Source: Guadua angustifolia (taxonomy: Eukaryota; Streptophyta; Magnoliopsida; Poales; Poaceae). From it: DNA of 64,000 nucleotides. The notes under the pieces are model-generated. The model was not told the origin of the DNA, did no database searches, and saw nothing but the letters and a program-made list of their open reading frames with translations. The translations under genes and the position numbers were made by a program. Location: positions 16,781,161 through 16,845,160 of the forward strand of contig CM070517.1 in assembly GCA_036346375.1 (NCBI GenBank), written 5' to 3'. Each line of letters opens with the position of its first letter. Position 1 is the stretch's first letter. Below are positions 21,251-33,129 of the stretch, piece by piece.

Positions 21251-23593
21251 TGTGACGACCCGCATAATTAACCTCTGGTAAACACAATCACCTAGAGTTA
21301 ATTACGCAGATCTCAACACAGTAACTAGCAAAACATCGGGCGTTCCGATGCTTTATTAGTTACTACACTGTGTACAGAATATTGCAGCAGAACAATAATT
21401 AGAGACAGATAACGGAATCTTTTATTTCATTCCATTAGCCACGCAGGGCTATTGTCCAAGTCTTAACTTTACATAATAATATTACAACAAAAGATAGTCT
21501 TAACTTCCTATCTTCCTTCAACTGACTAGCACAGGGAAATGGACGACTAATACTACTACTGCTCCTGATAGTAATAGTAGTAATAGCCATCTTCTGGTAG
21601 GTCTTGCTCCTGGGAGTGGTCCTCCAACCATGCCTCTAAGGGTTGTTCAAGGACCTCACCTTCTAAGAAAAGGAAGGGTTAAGCAAGGGTGAGTACGAAG
21701 TACTCAGCAAGCAATAATAATGAATATAGTAATGATTTTTCCTCTCGATTTAATCTATCAGTTCTAACCTCACCCAAAGGTCACCTTTTCCAAAATACTC
21801 TTTTATTACAGAAATTAAGTTTTAATTTAAAAGGTGGTTGATTTTAGAGTTTCAGAAAATTCCTACTAACACCGTATATGAGATAGCCGAAGCTGTCCAT
21901 AGTCTCCAATCCAGAAGACTGGCTTGAATTCAAGATTTACCCTGTGCAGGTTTGTATCACTTTACCCATAGTGACACCCACAAGAGATTCCCCAGAATGT
22001 TTATCGTTACTCTAGTATTAGTTCTCCACCCTGTACTTCGAGTTGGTGACACCTACCCAGGCTGCCACCCAACTCCAAGCACAGTTGTACTCCCTCTCAA
22101 CCAGGGATACACCGCTGGCTTCAAATATACCGTCGTCCAATTGGTTCTCACTCCTTTGGGGCATACCGGCCTTTCCCAAAGAGCACCTTTTATACTTACC
22201 CATGTGGAGAGCTCTAATACCTTCGTAGGACAACCTTTTCTGACCGATTTCACACACCATGGTTGATACTAGATTTATGGCTCATTGCCCAAGTGTTAGT
22301 TTGTTGAAACTTATATTATAACCTATGTAGAGGACCCCGCCGGCTAACATCCTTCTCATCGGCATCCTCTACCCTCCCATATTATTCATACGCCAACGGC
22401 TCCATTCGTTGGATGAGCCAAACAATTTTCCCAGCACCAATTTATCAATCCATCCATCCATTTCCAATCCATTCTTTCCAACCGCATTCAATTTAATACT
22501 TTTATTAAAAGATAAGCTTTTCCATGTAGTGATGATAAAGACAATTACAGAAAAGCAGTAAAAATCCTTTAACAAGACATGATCAACGGAAAACTTGCCT
22601 GGAATATACTCTAAAGGTACGACCTCGCTCGAAGACAGGTTCTGATTGTCGGGCGGGTTCTGGTCTTGCCCTGAAAATTATAAACTATTAGCTACAGCAA
22701 AATTATTAAGTACGAGTTGCAGTGTCCAACCAATTTTTCTGATCTGCCGATCAGTTTTTATTTAAGTAGCAAGAATTAGTGCCAGTTGCCAGATTTTTAT
22801 GTGATCTGCAAATCGATTCCAAAAATCAACGCGGTCCACGGTGCAATTTAATTTTCTACTCTCTTATCTTTTTCTCTTCTGTTTTCTTATTTTCCTTTAT
22901 CTTTTCTTTCTTTCTTTCTTTCTCTTTTCTCCCTCTCAACCAGGGGTACACCGCTGGCTTCAAATATACCGCCGTCCAATTGGTTCTCACTCCTTTGGGG
23001 CATACCGGCCTTTCCCAAAGAGCACCCTTTATATTTACCCATGTGGAGAGCTTTAATACCTTCGTAGGACAACCTTTTTTGACCGATTTCACACACCATA
23101 GTTGATACTAGATTTATAGCTCATTGCCCAAGTGTCAGTTTGTTGAAACTTATATTATAACCTATGTAGAGGACCCCGCCGGCTAACATCCTTCTCATCG
23201 GCATCCTCTACCCTCCCATATTATTCATACGCCAACGGCTCCATTCGTTGGATGAGCCAAACAATTTTCCCAGCACCAATTTATCAATCCATCCGTCCAT
23301 TTCCCTGTGCTAGCCAGTTGAAGGAAGATAGGAAGTTAAGACCATCTTTTGTTGTAATATTATTATGTAAAGTTAAGACTTGGACAATAGCCCTGCGTGG
23401 CTAATGGAATGAAATAAAAGATTCTGTTATCTGTCTCTAATTATTGTTCTGCTGGAATATTCTTTACACAGTGTAGTAACTAATAAAGCATCGGAATGCC
23501 CGATGTTTTGCTAGTTACTGTGCTGAGATCTGCGTAATTAACTCTAGGTGATTGTATTTACCAGGGGTTAATTATGCGGGTCATCACAATGGG
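21246..23593. mobile_element. Inverted LTR mosaic flanked by ATGGG
   Basis: The insert 21,251-23,588 is flanked by ATGGG (21,246-21,250 and 23,589-23,593). It belongs to the same LTR family as 24,467-27,472. Both of its termini are the U5 end of that LTR: on the left inverted (TGTGACGACCCGC), on the right direct (GCGGGTCATCACA). Order: an inverted LTR portion (21,251 to about 22,925), a repeat of part of that inverted portion (22,933 to about 23,300, matching 22,090-22,460), then a direct U5 portion (about 23,300-23,588). The last junction has the shared word TCCATTTCC. No U3 end (TGTGAGGACC) is present. It has no coding capacity. Confidence 0.85.
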
Positions 23594-24461
23594 TATTTCC
23601 CTGTGATTTCGCCCTTTCCCTTCCTGCGATTTCATCATTCTCATACATGTTTATTTCGTTCAGGTCTTTCGCTTTGTTTTGCACATGCATCTCTTCCGAT
23701 TACACCACACTGTTCTTCACCCTTCTCCCTTTGGATGCAGATATGCTGCGCTCCATCGTTTGGTGCCGGTTGCAGGTCGGTTCCTTTTTTCTTGATTCGG
23801 CTTTACTTTCGCTTGTTTTTGTTCTTGGTGGTAGCCATGCAGCTTATTCTTTCTTATTGTTATTGTGATAGTAATACCTTGTTCATTGACCTTTGTCTTT
23901 GACTTGAGTAGATTCTGGACACATATTCCCCCTTTTTTCTGATTAGGGACGACAAAGACTTATTTGATTAGGACGACAAAGACTTATTTGATAATCATTG
24001 TTATTCAATGGTTTCTCTGATTTAAAGATGTTAGCAAGCTGTTGAGCCAAAGAAGATGGAAACATGTTAGCTTTATGGAATTAGAAGTGGGAAAAGGTGT
24101 GCTTTTCTTTGTGAAATTATAGCGCAAATGGTGGCGATAAGGGTTTATTTACGTTGAAACGTCTGACCAAATATATGCTTGTGATATGATTTGATTTGTC
24201 TATTTCTGTGTACAGTGGTGCCTTTTAGTCTCGCCTGCGAAAGTGGAGGCATTGCTGCCATCTGTTTCCTATAGTTATCGAACAGTTTTAGAGAATCTTA
24301 AATCATTTATTCAGTAGGAAGAATTGGGATTGATTTATTTTCTAGAATCATCATCTGCACTGACCTAAATAATTACAATTCTATGGCATTCTAGCAAATC
24401 TTTGTATTGCTGCTATTTTCTTTTCGGATAAGAAAGCGACATGGATGCATTCCTTATTGTA
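23594..24461. other. Intron-like sequence between two LTR insertions
   Basis: T-rich unique sequence that would follow the V-ATPase exon 1 splice donor directly if the LTR mosaic were removed. It contains two copies of GACAAAGACTTATTTGATWA (about 23,950-23,995). No exon is recognised. Confidence 0.4.
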
Positions 24462-24466
24462 TAATA

Positions 24467-27400
24467 TGTGAGGACCCTCCCCAAATAATTCCATCATTAA
24501 TCTTAAGCATGTCATAATTATCACTAGCAGTAATCTTAAGCATGAGTGTAGCATTATTAAGCTAATTGGCATCAATACAATTGCATGCATGCATCAGTGC
24601 ATAGTCAAAATATTATTCTGCATGTAAGGGGTGTGTTGGCAGTGCAAGGCATGTGCTGGCAGTTGAATGAGTGTGCTGGCATTTGCATGTTGAGATGTGG
24701 CAGCAGGAGAGTGATCTGGTAAAAGGGGGAGAGAGAGGCAGTAAAGTTGCTTGTGAGTGCTGGCATTTGCATGTTGAGATGTGGCAGCAGGAGAGTGATT
24801 TGGTAAAAGGGGGAGAGAGAGAAGCAGTAAAGTTATTTCACTCAGATGTAATTCTGCCGATACAACCAAGGCTGCATCCAGCCAAGAAGAAATAAGAGTG
24901 TGACTTGAAGGGAGTGCCTTATCTCCAGCCGCTCCAGTGCCCTATCAATGTAACCAAAACCAGCCAGGAAAGAGAGAAGCAGCAGTAGCATTCACTTCTT
25001 ATTTCAACCGAGAGCAGAGCACCACCATTCTTTCCTCTTCTGCATACCTACTAAGAAATTGCTTAGCTCCAGGGCGCATAGCCAGAGGCCATCCTTTCCA
25101 CATACCATCCATCCTTCTAAACCAAAGAGCTAGAGAAAGAATAGCCAGACAACCAAAGCAAATCCAGAGCATCTAGGGTTTATTCCCTTGTCCATTCCAG
25201 CCAAGAGCAAGGAAAAAGGTGTCAATCAAGAAGACCATCCAGTAGCAAGGAGAGGCAAGCCAGAAGCAAGCAAAGCAAGAAGTGCAGCTAGGAGGAACAT
25301 CCAGCCAAGCAAGGAGGAACTAAAGGATTCGGCCACCTCTACACTGCTACCCTTCTGCACTACTTCAACCTCAACCCTAGCAACCTCAACATTCCAGTAC
25401 CAAACCAGCAAGAAGCAAGTAAGTGTAGTCTAGTGTTAGTTGCAAAACCTAGAACTAGTGAGGTAGCACCTGAATCTTGAGACCAATAGCTAGAGAACTT
25501 AGATGGGGTAGAGGAACTTAGCTCAGGTGGGAAGGGGGAAAAGCTGTAGCCGTCGCCAGGAGAGAGAGAGAGAGAGAGGAGGAAGAGAGCAGTAAGGAAG
25601 CTCTGTCCAGAGAGGACCAAGAGAAATGAGAAAAGGGAATTCGGCTAAGTCTAGAAAGAACAGGAGGTGCGGCAGGAAAGAGAAAAGAAAGAAAGAGAGA
25701 GGAGGAGAAAGAAGAAGAAAAAGAGAAAAAGAAAGAAGAGAAAGGAAAAAGGAGGAAAGTGAAGAAAATTGGAAAATGGGTAGATCAGTGCATGCAGACT
25801 GTCCACATTAGCATATTTTGCATTAGATTATTAGTGGTTAATCATGGAAATAGACATGTATGCATGTGCGTAAAACTAAGGAATAATGACTTTAGTGGCA
25901 TTAAGTGACTAATTAGTTAATTATAAAATTGGAGCATGCATGGCATCTAAATAGAAATCATTAGAACCATGGAAATGAGCACATAAATATTGGACCAGTT
26001 GGACACCTAACTCATACTTAATAAATTGCTGTAGATTAATAGATTATAAATTTTCAGGACAAGAACGAACACCGCCTGACAATCGAACCTATCTTGAGCG
26101 AGTCGTACCTTTAGAGTATATTCGAGCAAGTTTTCCTTTGATCATGACTTGTTAAAGGATTTTATTGCTTTTAGTAAGTGCCTTTATCATCCTTTGCATG
26201 GAAAAGCTTATCTTCTAATAAAAGCATTAAATTGGTTGCGGTTGGAAAGAATTGGTTGGAAAATGGATGGAAGGGTTGATGAATTGATGTTGGTAATTTA
26301 TTTGGCTCATCCAACGAATGGAGCCTTTGGCGTATGTTTAATATGGAAGGGTAGAGGGCGCAGGGGAGAAGGATGTAGGCGGTGGGGTCCTCTACATAGG
26401 CTATAATATAAGTTGCAACAAACTAACACTTTGGCAATGAGCCATAAATCTAGTATCAACCATGGTGTGTGAAATCGGCCAGAAAAGGTTGTCATACAAA
26501 GGTATTAAAGCTCTCCACATTGGGTAAGTATAAAGGGTGCTCTTTGGGAAAGGCCGGTATGCCCAAAGGAGCGAGAACCAATTGGACGGCGGTATATTTG
26601 AAGCCAGCGGTGTACCCCTGGTTGAGAGGGAGTACAACTGTGTCTTGGAGTTGTGTGGCAGCCTGGGATAGGTGTCACAAACTCGAAGTGCAGGGTGGAG
26701 AACTAATACTGGAGTAGTGATAAACGTTCTGGGGCATCTCTTGTGGGTGTCACTATGGGTAAAGTGATACAAACCTGCGCAGGGTAAATCTTGAATTCAA
26801 GCCAATCTCCTGGATTGGAGACTATGGACAGCTTCGGCTATCTCATATACAGTGTTAGTAGGAACTTTCTGAAACTCTAAAATCAACCACCTTTGAAATT
26901 AAAACTTAATTTTTGTAATAAAAGAGTATTTTGGAAAAGGTGATCTTGGGTGAGGTTAGAATTGATAGATTAAATCGGGAGGAAAAATCATTACTGCATT
27001 CATTATTATTGCTTGCTGAGTACTTTGTACTCACCCTTGCTTAACCCTTTCTTTTCTTAGAAGGTGAGGTCCTTGAACAACCCTCAGAGGCATGGTTGGA
27101 GGACCACTCCCAGGAGCAAGACCTACCAGAGGATGGCTATTACTACTATTACTATCATGAGCAGTAGTAGTATTAGTCGTCCATTTCCCTGTGCTAGCCA
27201 GTTGAAGGGAGATAGGAAGTTAAGACCATCTTTTGTTGTAATATTATTATGTAAAGTTAAGACTTGGACAATAGCCCTGTGTGGCTAATGGAATGTAATA
27301 AATGATTCCGTTATTTGTCTCTAATTATTGTTCTGCTGCAATACTCTGTACATAGTGTAGTAACTAATAAAGCATTGGAATGCCCGATGTTTTGCTAGTT

Positions 27401-27472
27401 ACTGTGCTGAGATCTGCGTAATTAACTCTAGGTGATATTGTTTACCAAGGGTTAATTATGCGGGTCGTCACA
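24467..27472 (+). repeat. 5' LTR of the Tekay-like element
   Basis: Runs from TGTGAGGACCCTCCCC to GCGGGTCGTCACA. It includes a purine-rich stretch with (GA)n (25,555-25,760). Frames through that stretch give only Lys/Arg/Glu-rich peptides. It differs from the 3' LTR mostly in clusters around CAG/CTG words, for example at 26,066-26,200 and 26,600-26,870. Confidence 0.93.
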
Positions 27473-27474
27473 GG

Positions 27475-27486
27475 TGGTATCAGAGC
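27475..27486 (+). other. Primer binding site (initiator Met tRNA)
   Basis: TGGTATCAGAGC, complementary to the 3' end of plant initiator tRNA-Met, starts two bases after the 5' LTR ends. This is the standard priming site for minus-strand synthesis. Confidence 0.93.
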
Positions 27487-30400
27487 AATGGTTACGAGAA
27501 CCACGCAAATAAATAACTAGAGACTGGTTGAAAGCCTAAGGGAAACATTTTATTGGCTATATGGCACTAACTCTATTTATAACCCTCACCTTGTCAAATG
27601 ATAGTAGTATGCTTAGCTCTAATATTTGATGGCCATAGTCTGACCACCAGTGCTGATTAGCTCCTTTTTAAGAAGGGTAGGAGTGTTAATTTAGTTCTCT
27701 TGTTGTTTGAAGATATTTGGTTGGCCTATATTAATGCTGTTGCATGAATGCCTTTCTCTATGTGAGCAGAGTATGCACGATTCCATCCATAGCATTGCAT
27801 TTTAGTTCTGTCATTTTATCATGTACCTGTTGCTGCACATATAATGTAATGCATTAATTGCTTCTAATTTTCACTATGGTATGTTCTCTTGAATAATGAC
27901 ATATGCATGCATCCCTTTAATAAAGAACTTGATGTCATCTTCTTTCATGGTAATTGCAAGTAGTGTAAGGATTAAATCACGGCATGGTACCTTCGAATGA
28001 AGCTCATCATGTTGTAAAGTTTATTGCTTAATAAAATTGATAGCTCATTCTCATATCCTGTTTATTGTCATGTCATCATGAGATAGGTTATTCTCATATC
28101 CTGTTGCTTAATAAAGTTTATTGCTTAATAAAATTGATAGCTCATTCTCATATCCTGTTTATTGTCATGTCATCATTAGTAGTATGCTGCATTGGACCTA
28201 GGTGAGATAGGTTCGTGTAGTTAATTATGCATGCCTTTAATTATTGTAGAGACCAGATGTAACTTATAGGGGGCATTTTATGAATACTAGACATTAATGT
28301 GCTAAAGGTGGCATTAGTGTTTGGTTATTGTAATGAAGTCTGCAACGTATTTTAGGTGCTAAAATGGTAAGGGTGATACTATTGCATAATTGTTTCTATT
28401 CTGCAAAATAAAAAAATAAAAAAAAATATAGTAGTCATAGTTGCAATTCTAATTACCCATGATTTTCTTTCTATCATTGCATTCCAGTAGTACTTTAATT
28501 GTCCAACATGAGTTAGATAGGTTCCATTTAGTCAATAAATTATGCTTATGCCTTATTAGATATCATGTATAAAATTCATGCCATATCCTATAGTTGCTTA
28601 TCTCGCAATCCTATAGTTGCTTATCTCGCAATTGCATGACCATCATGTTTAGTACTCCTTTTTACAATGATAGTTTGGATAAGTGCCATTGAACTAATTA
28701 TTCATGCCTGCATTTTCATCTTTCACCTTATACTTCTATTCAGCATGCCATTCATGAGAAAATAAATTAGACAGGTTCCATCCAACTAGTTAATTATGAT
28801 GATACATGTTAGATATCATAAGCTAAAGCAATGCTTTGATGTATAGCAAACCACAGTACCATTCCATTTAATATTTCTTATAGGTTGATAGATTAGATAG
28901 ATTCATGTAACTAATGATTCCTATGGTTAATTGTTCTAGAGAGTTAATGTCATAGTTTCTGTTGAATGAAGTGAATGCTATGTACTAGCATGCTCAGAAT
29001 AGTCTAATTGCATGGCGTTCATAGTTGAATTTGTGAGTGCTAGGTCATAACTCACTAAGATTTCCTATGCCATATATCACAGGACTAAAACAACCATAGA
29101 TATGCATGATAATAGTGAATAAAATTGTAACTTGTGCAGAGCATATAATATACCAATATGCTAGTATGAGAACATGTTTATTTTGCCATCAGCATATTGA
29201 AATTTCCATCACCTGCACAACTGGAACTAGAAATGGTATGTAATGAGATGCTAAGGGTGAGATGGGTGTGACCATTTTTTTTTTTCATGAGAACTGATTA
29301 TTCAGGGTTGCATTCATAACCATGGCATTGTGGTCGCAATTAATAAGTCTTCACATGGGAATAGGACAGTAAAGTGCCAGTAATAAATCAATGGCACCTA
29401 TGCTAGAGACTAGATGTTGTGTAGAACTCATTTTGGTAGAATACCTTTTATATCTGTGTGTGTAAAGTAGGGCATATATTGAAACTCTAAGCATAGGCCT
29501 TGTTATCTAATGTTTGTATCTTCCCTGAGAATTATATATTCCTGTCTATCTCGTTATTAGTGCATCACATTTTAAATTCCGAATTATTCTTATGATGCTC
29601 ATTCATGTATATTGCATGTAAAGACCTAGGAATAGTTTGTGTGCTCTAGAGACCAGTTGTTGTATAGGAACTTAAATTCTGCAATGTATTATATGTCTGT
29701 GTGTGTAAATAGCTGATTACAGCAATTAGAAATAGGAGCTAAGGCTAAGAAATGGTCCCGACCCATTGTCCGTGGCGTGCTTGGCTATCTTGAATCCAAG
29801 CGTGACTCGAGCACGTAGCTCGAGGAGTCCTTGGTGCTCCAACATCGAGATTTCTTGTTGTCTTTCTATCTTAATTCGATCTTTGTGTCAAGTTCTTCTC
29901 TAGGTTTAGTCGTGAGCTCGAGTCGTCGGTCTTGATGAGATCTTGGTGATCTAACACCAAGATTTCTATCGATTAGTTATTTGCATCTTAATTGTGTTTT
30001 CATGGTTCTTCTATAGATAGGGCGGCCGAATCGTTAATCTCGGGAGTTCTGGTGCTCTACCATCGAGGATTTGTTTTCGTTTATTTCCAATTGCAGTTTA
30101 TGGTTCTTATTCTGAGATGGTAGTTAGGTTGAGTCATATGAGTCTTGTAGTGGAGTGGTGAATGAGAGCGGTCAGATCTATTTCTTCACTTCTGCTTAAA
30201 AACAGATCCCATAATAGCCTCTAATCATCATAACAACCCTCATCTTTTAATTAAGTGCTGGTATAAGTAAAATTTGAATCATCATATTCTATTCACAACA
30301 AGACCTCTTATCTCAAAAAGGCAAGTTCTAGTATGAGTAGATGTCCAACCTTTCTTATGCAATCATGCTAGTTATGTGTAGGATTGGCTAATAAAGTTAA
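27487..30400 (+). other. Retrotransposon leader and ruined gag region
   Basis: AT-rich, mostly noncoding sequence. A ~57-bp segment with TTATTGCTTAATAAAATTG occurs at about 28,018 and again at about 28,118. Stretches at 29,750-30,110 (CTCGAGGAGTCCTTGGTGCT and relatives) form a loose repeat of about 100 bp. No continuous gag frame remains. Confidence 0.5.
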
Positions 30401-30429
30401 AAATGTGAAAAAGATGAAGCATTAGCTAA

Positions 30430-33090
30430 GTCATGCATCCATCATGTTCTCCTTTGCGAGATATGTCGACAGAGAAGCGGTTGAGTAGAATCTTATCCTT
30501 AGGTTAGGATCTTCTCCAAATCACCTAATGTATCGAACCACTGTTAATCCTGTCCATGATCTCAACCAACCAAACCCTCCGAATCCAGACATGACCTACA
30601 CCTCCGGGAGGAAATGGCGGCATAGCTAGGACTCCGATCAGCATGACCCATTTGAGAGAGTCTTAAGGTTCCTAGAAAATTCCAAAGAGGAAGCTCAGAT
30701 CGCTCAAAATCGGTTCATGAACACGATGAACAAAATCTTCATGAAGTACCTTGATAAATTCATAGTGATATTCATAGATGACATCTGATATACTCTAGAA
30801 GTGAGGAAGACCACAATGAACACTTAAGAACCGCTCTTCAAATCTTGAGAGAAAACCGACTTTATGCCAAATTCAACAAATGTGAATTTTGGTTGAGTCA
30901 AGTGTCCTTCCTTGGGCACGTCATATGTGGAAAAGGGATTGAGGTAGACCCAAGCAAAATAGAAGCTATCAAATCTTGAAAACACCCTCAACTCGGTCAA
31001 GTCGAGTTTCCTTGGATTAGCTGGGTATTCTTTGTAAGTTCATAAAGGGTTCTCTCAAATATCGCTCCTCTCACCAAACTTTTGAAGAAGGACATCAAGT
31101 ATGAATGGATGAAAAGTGTGAAGAGAGTTTCAAAAACTCAAACAATCCTTAACCTCCACTCCTATTTTAGCCTTACGAAGGAGTTGAATATGTGATATCT
31201 TGTGATGCCTCTAAATCGGGCCTAGGATGTGTTCTCATGCAGAATGAAAAGGTAATTGCTTATACTTCTAGGCAATTACGCCCACATGAGGTTAACTACC
31301 CAACTCATGATCAAGAATTGGGAGCTATAGTGTTTGCCTTAAAAATATGGAGACACTATCTGTATGGATCCAAGTGCATTTTATACAGCGATCATAAAAG
31401 CCTCAAGTACATTTTTACCCAAAAGGAATTGAATATGAGGTAACGCAGATAGTTAGAGCTCATTAAGGACTATGATCTTTCTATTAACCACCACCCAGGA
31501 AAAGCTAATGTGGTAGCTGATGCATTGAGTAGGAAAACTCAATGTAATACTCTAACTGTCCAAAGTTTCATGCCCGAGTTAATCAAGGATATGGCTAAGA
31601 TGGAAATTAACTTCGGCATATCTTCATCCTTTGCTATGCTATCTCTTCAGAATCGTCAATCAACTCTTTTGGCTCGGATCAAAGAAAAGCAAGCCACAGA
31701 CAATTTTATTCTAGAAGAGACCCACAGGATCAAATCTGGTCAACCCTTAGAATTTAATTTGGATCAGGATGGAAGTCTTAAGCTACACAATCGCATATGT
31801 GTTCCAAATGACCCAGAAATCAAACTGACCATCCTTAAGGAAGCTCATGACACCTTATACTCTATTCATCCTAGTAACACAAAAATGTATCAGGATCTGA
31901 AAGAAAATTTCTGGTGGAATGGCATGAAAAAGGAGATAGCAGAGTATGTTAGTGTGACACTTGTCAGAAGGTAAAGGCTGAACATCAGTGTCCTGCAGGC
32001 TTGTTACAACCTCTTCAAATTCCTGAATGGAAATGGGAGGATGTTTGTATGGACTTTATTACAGGCTTACCTAGAACTCAAACCAAAAAGGATGCTATAT
32101 GGGTCATAGTGGACAGATTTACTAAGTATGCTCATTTCATTGCCATCAATCAAAAGTACTCCGCTCATAGGTTGGCCGAGATATATATTGAAAGAATAGT
32201 CACACTTCATGGAGTATCTAAAACAATCACATCAGACAGAAGTTCCATTTTCACCTCTAACTTTTAGGGAAGTTCGCAAACTGCTCTAGGGATCAAGTTA
32301 AAGTTCAGTATTGCTTATCACCCTCAGACTGATAGACAAACTGAAAGGGTAAACCAAATTTTAGAGGATATGTTGAGGGCATGTGTGCTGAATTTCAAGG
32401 AGAGTTGGGGCAAATACCTTCATTTTGCTGAGTTTGCCTATAATAATAGCTATCAATCGAGTATTCAGATGGCTCCATATGAAGCTCTATATGGTAGACG
32501 TTGTAGATCCCCAATCTGTTGGTATGAAGTAGGAGAAAAATTACTAATGGGTCCTGATCTGATTCGTCAAAACAATGAGAAGATTAGAGTTATTCAAGAA
32601 AGGTTGAAAACAGCTCAAAGTAGACAAAAGAGTTACGCCGATAAGCGTAGAAGGGAGTTAAAGTTTCAACCGGAGGATTTTGTTTATCTAAAGGTCTCTC
32701 CAATGAAAGGAGTACAACGGTTTGGAGTAAAAGGAAAACTCAGTCCTAGATATGTTGAGCCATTTAAGATTTTGGAACAAAAAGGTGCATCCGCCTATCA
32801 ATTGGAATTACCTCCTCACCTATCTAGAATCCACAATGTCTTCCATATATCTCAACTTAGAGCTTGTCTTAGAGAACCTTTTCAAGTGGTGCCCAATCTA
32901 GACATTCCTTTGCAACCAGACCTAACCTATGAAGAACATCCTCTTAAGATCTTAGCCACTGAAGAGCGTCATTTCAGAAGGGCCACCATAAAGTTCTGTA
33001 AGTTCAATGGAAGCATCACACAGAAAAAGAAACCACGTGGGAAAAAGAGGAGGATCTGCGAGAATCTTACCCCCCACCTGTTTAGGTGAG
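30430..33090 (+). pseudogene. gag-pol remnant: RT end, RNase H and integrase
   Basis: Gag-like sequence (30,450-30,720) runs straight into the RT palm (FIVIFIDDI, with the Asp pair at about 30,776-30,784), so most of gag, the protease and the first half of RT are missing. RNase H (31,192-31,500) shows CDASKSGLG, DQELGA and YSDHKSL. The integrase zinc-finger region (31,850-31,990) is shifted out of frame. The integrase core keeps MDFITGL, a second Asp in TSDRSS and the Glu in QTERVNQ (about 32,050-32,370), then a C-terminal domain to 33,087. Stops at about 30,787, 31,441 and 32,265 and a frameshift near 31,965 abolish the polyprotein. Confidence 0.9.
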
Positions 33091-33109
33091 TCGGATTTCG
33101 GGACGAAAT

Positions 33110-33129
33110 CCCTTTTAAGGGGGGTAGGA
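33110..33129 (+). other. Polypurine tract
   Basis: AAGGGGGGTAGGA directly before the 3' LTR. This is the usual primer for plus-strand synthesis, with one interrupting T. Confidence 0.75.

Noticed and set aside
25626..25811. Lys/Arg/Glu-rich 61-codon frame, repeated at 34,278-34,463
   Set aside because: It lies in the purine-rich part of an LTR and is identical in both LTRs; a composition artefact.
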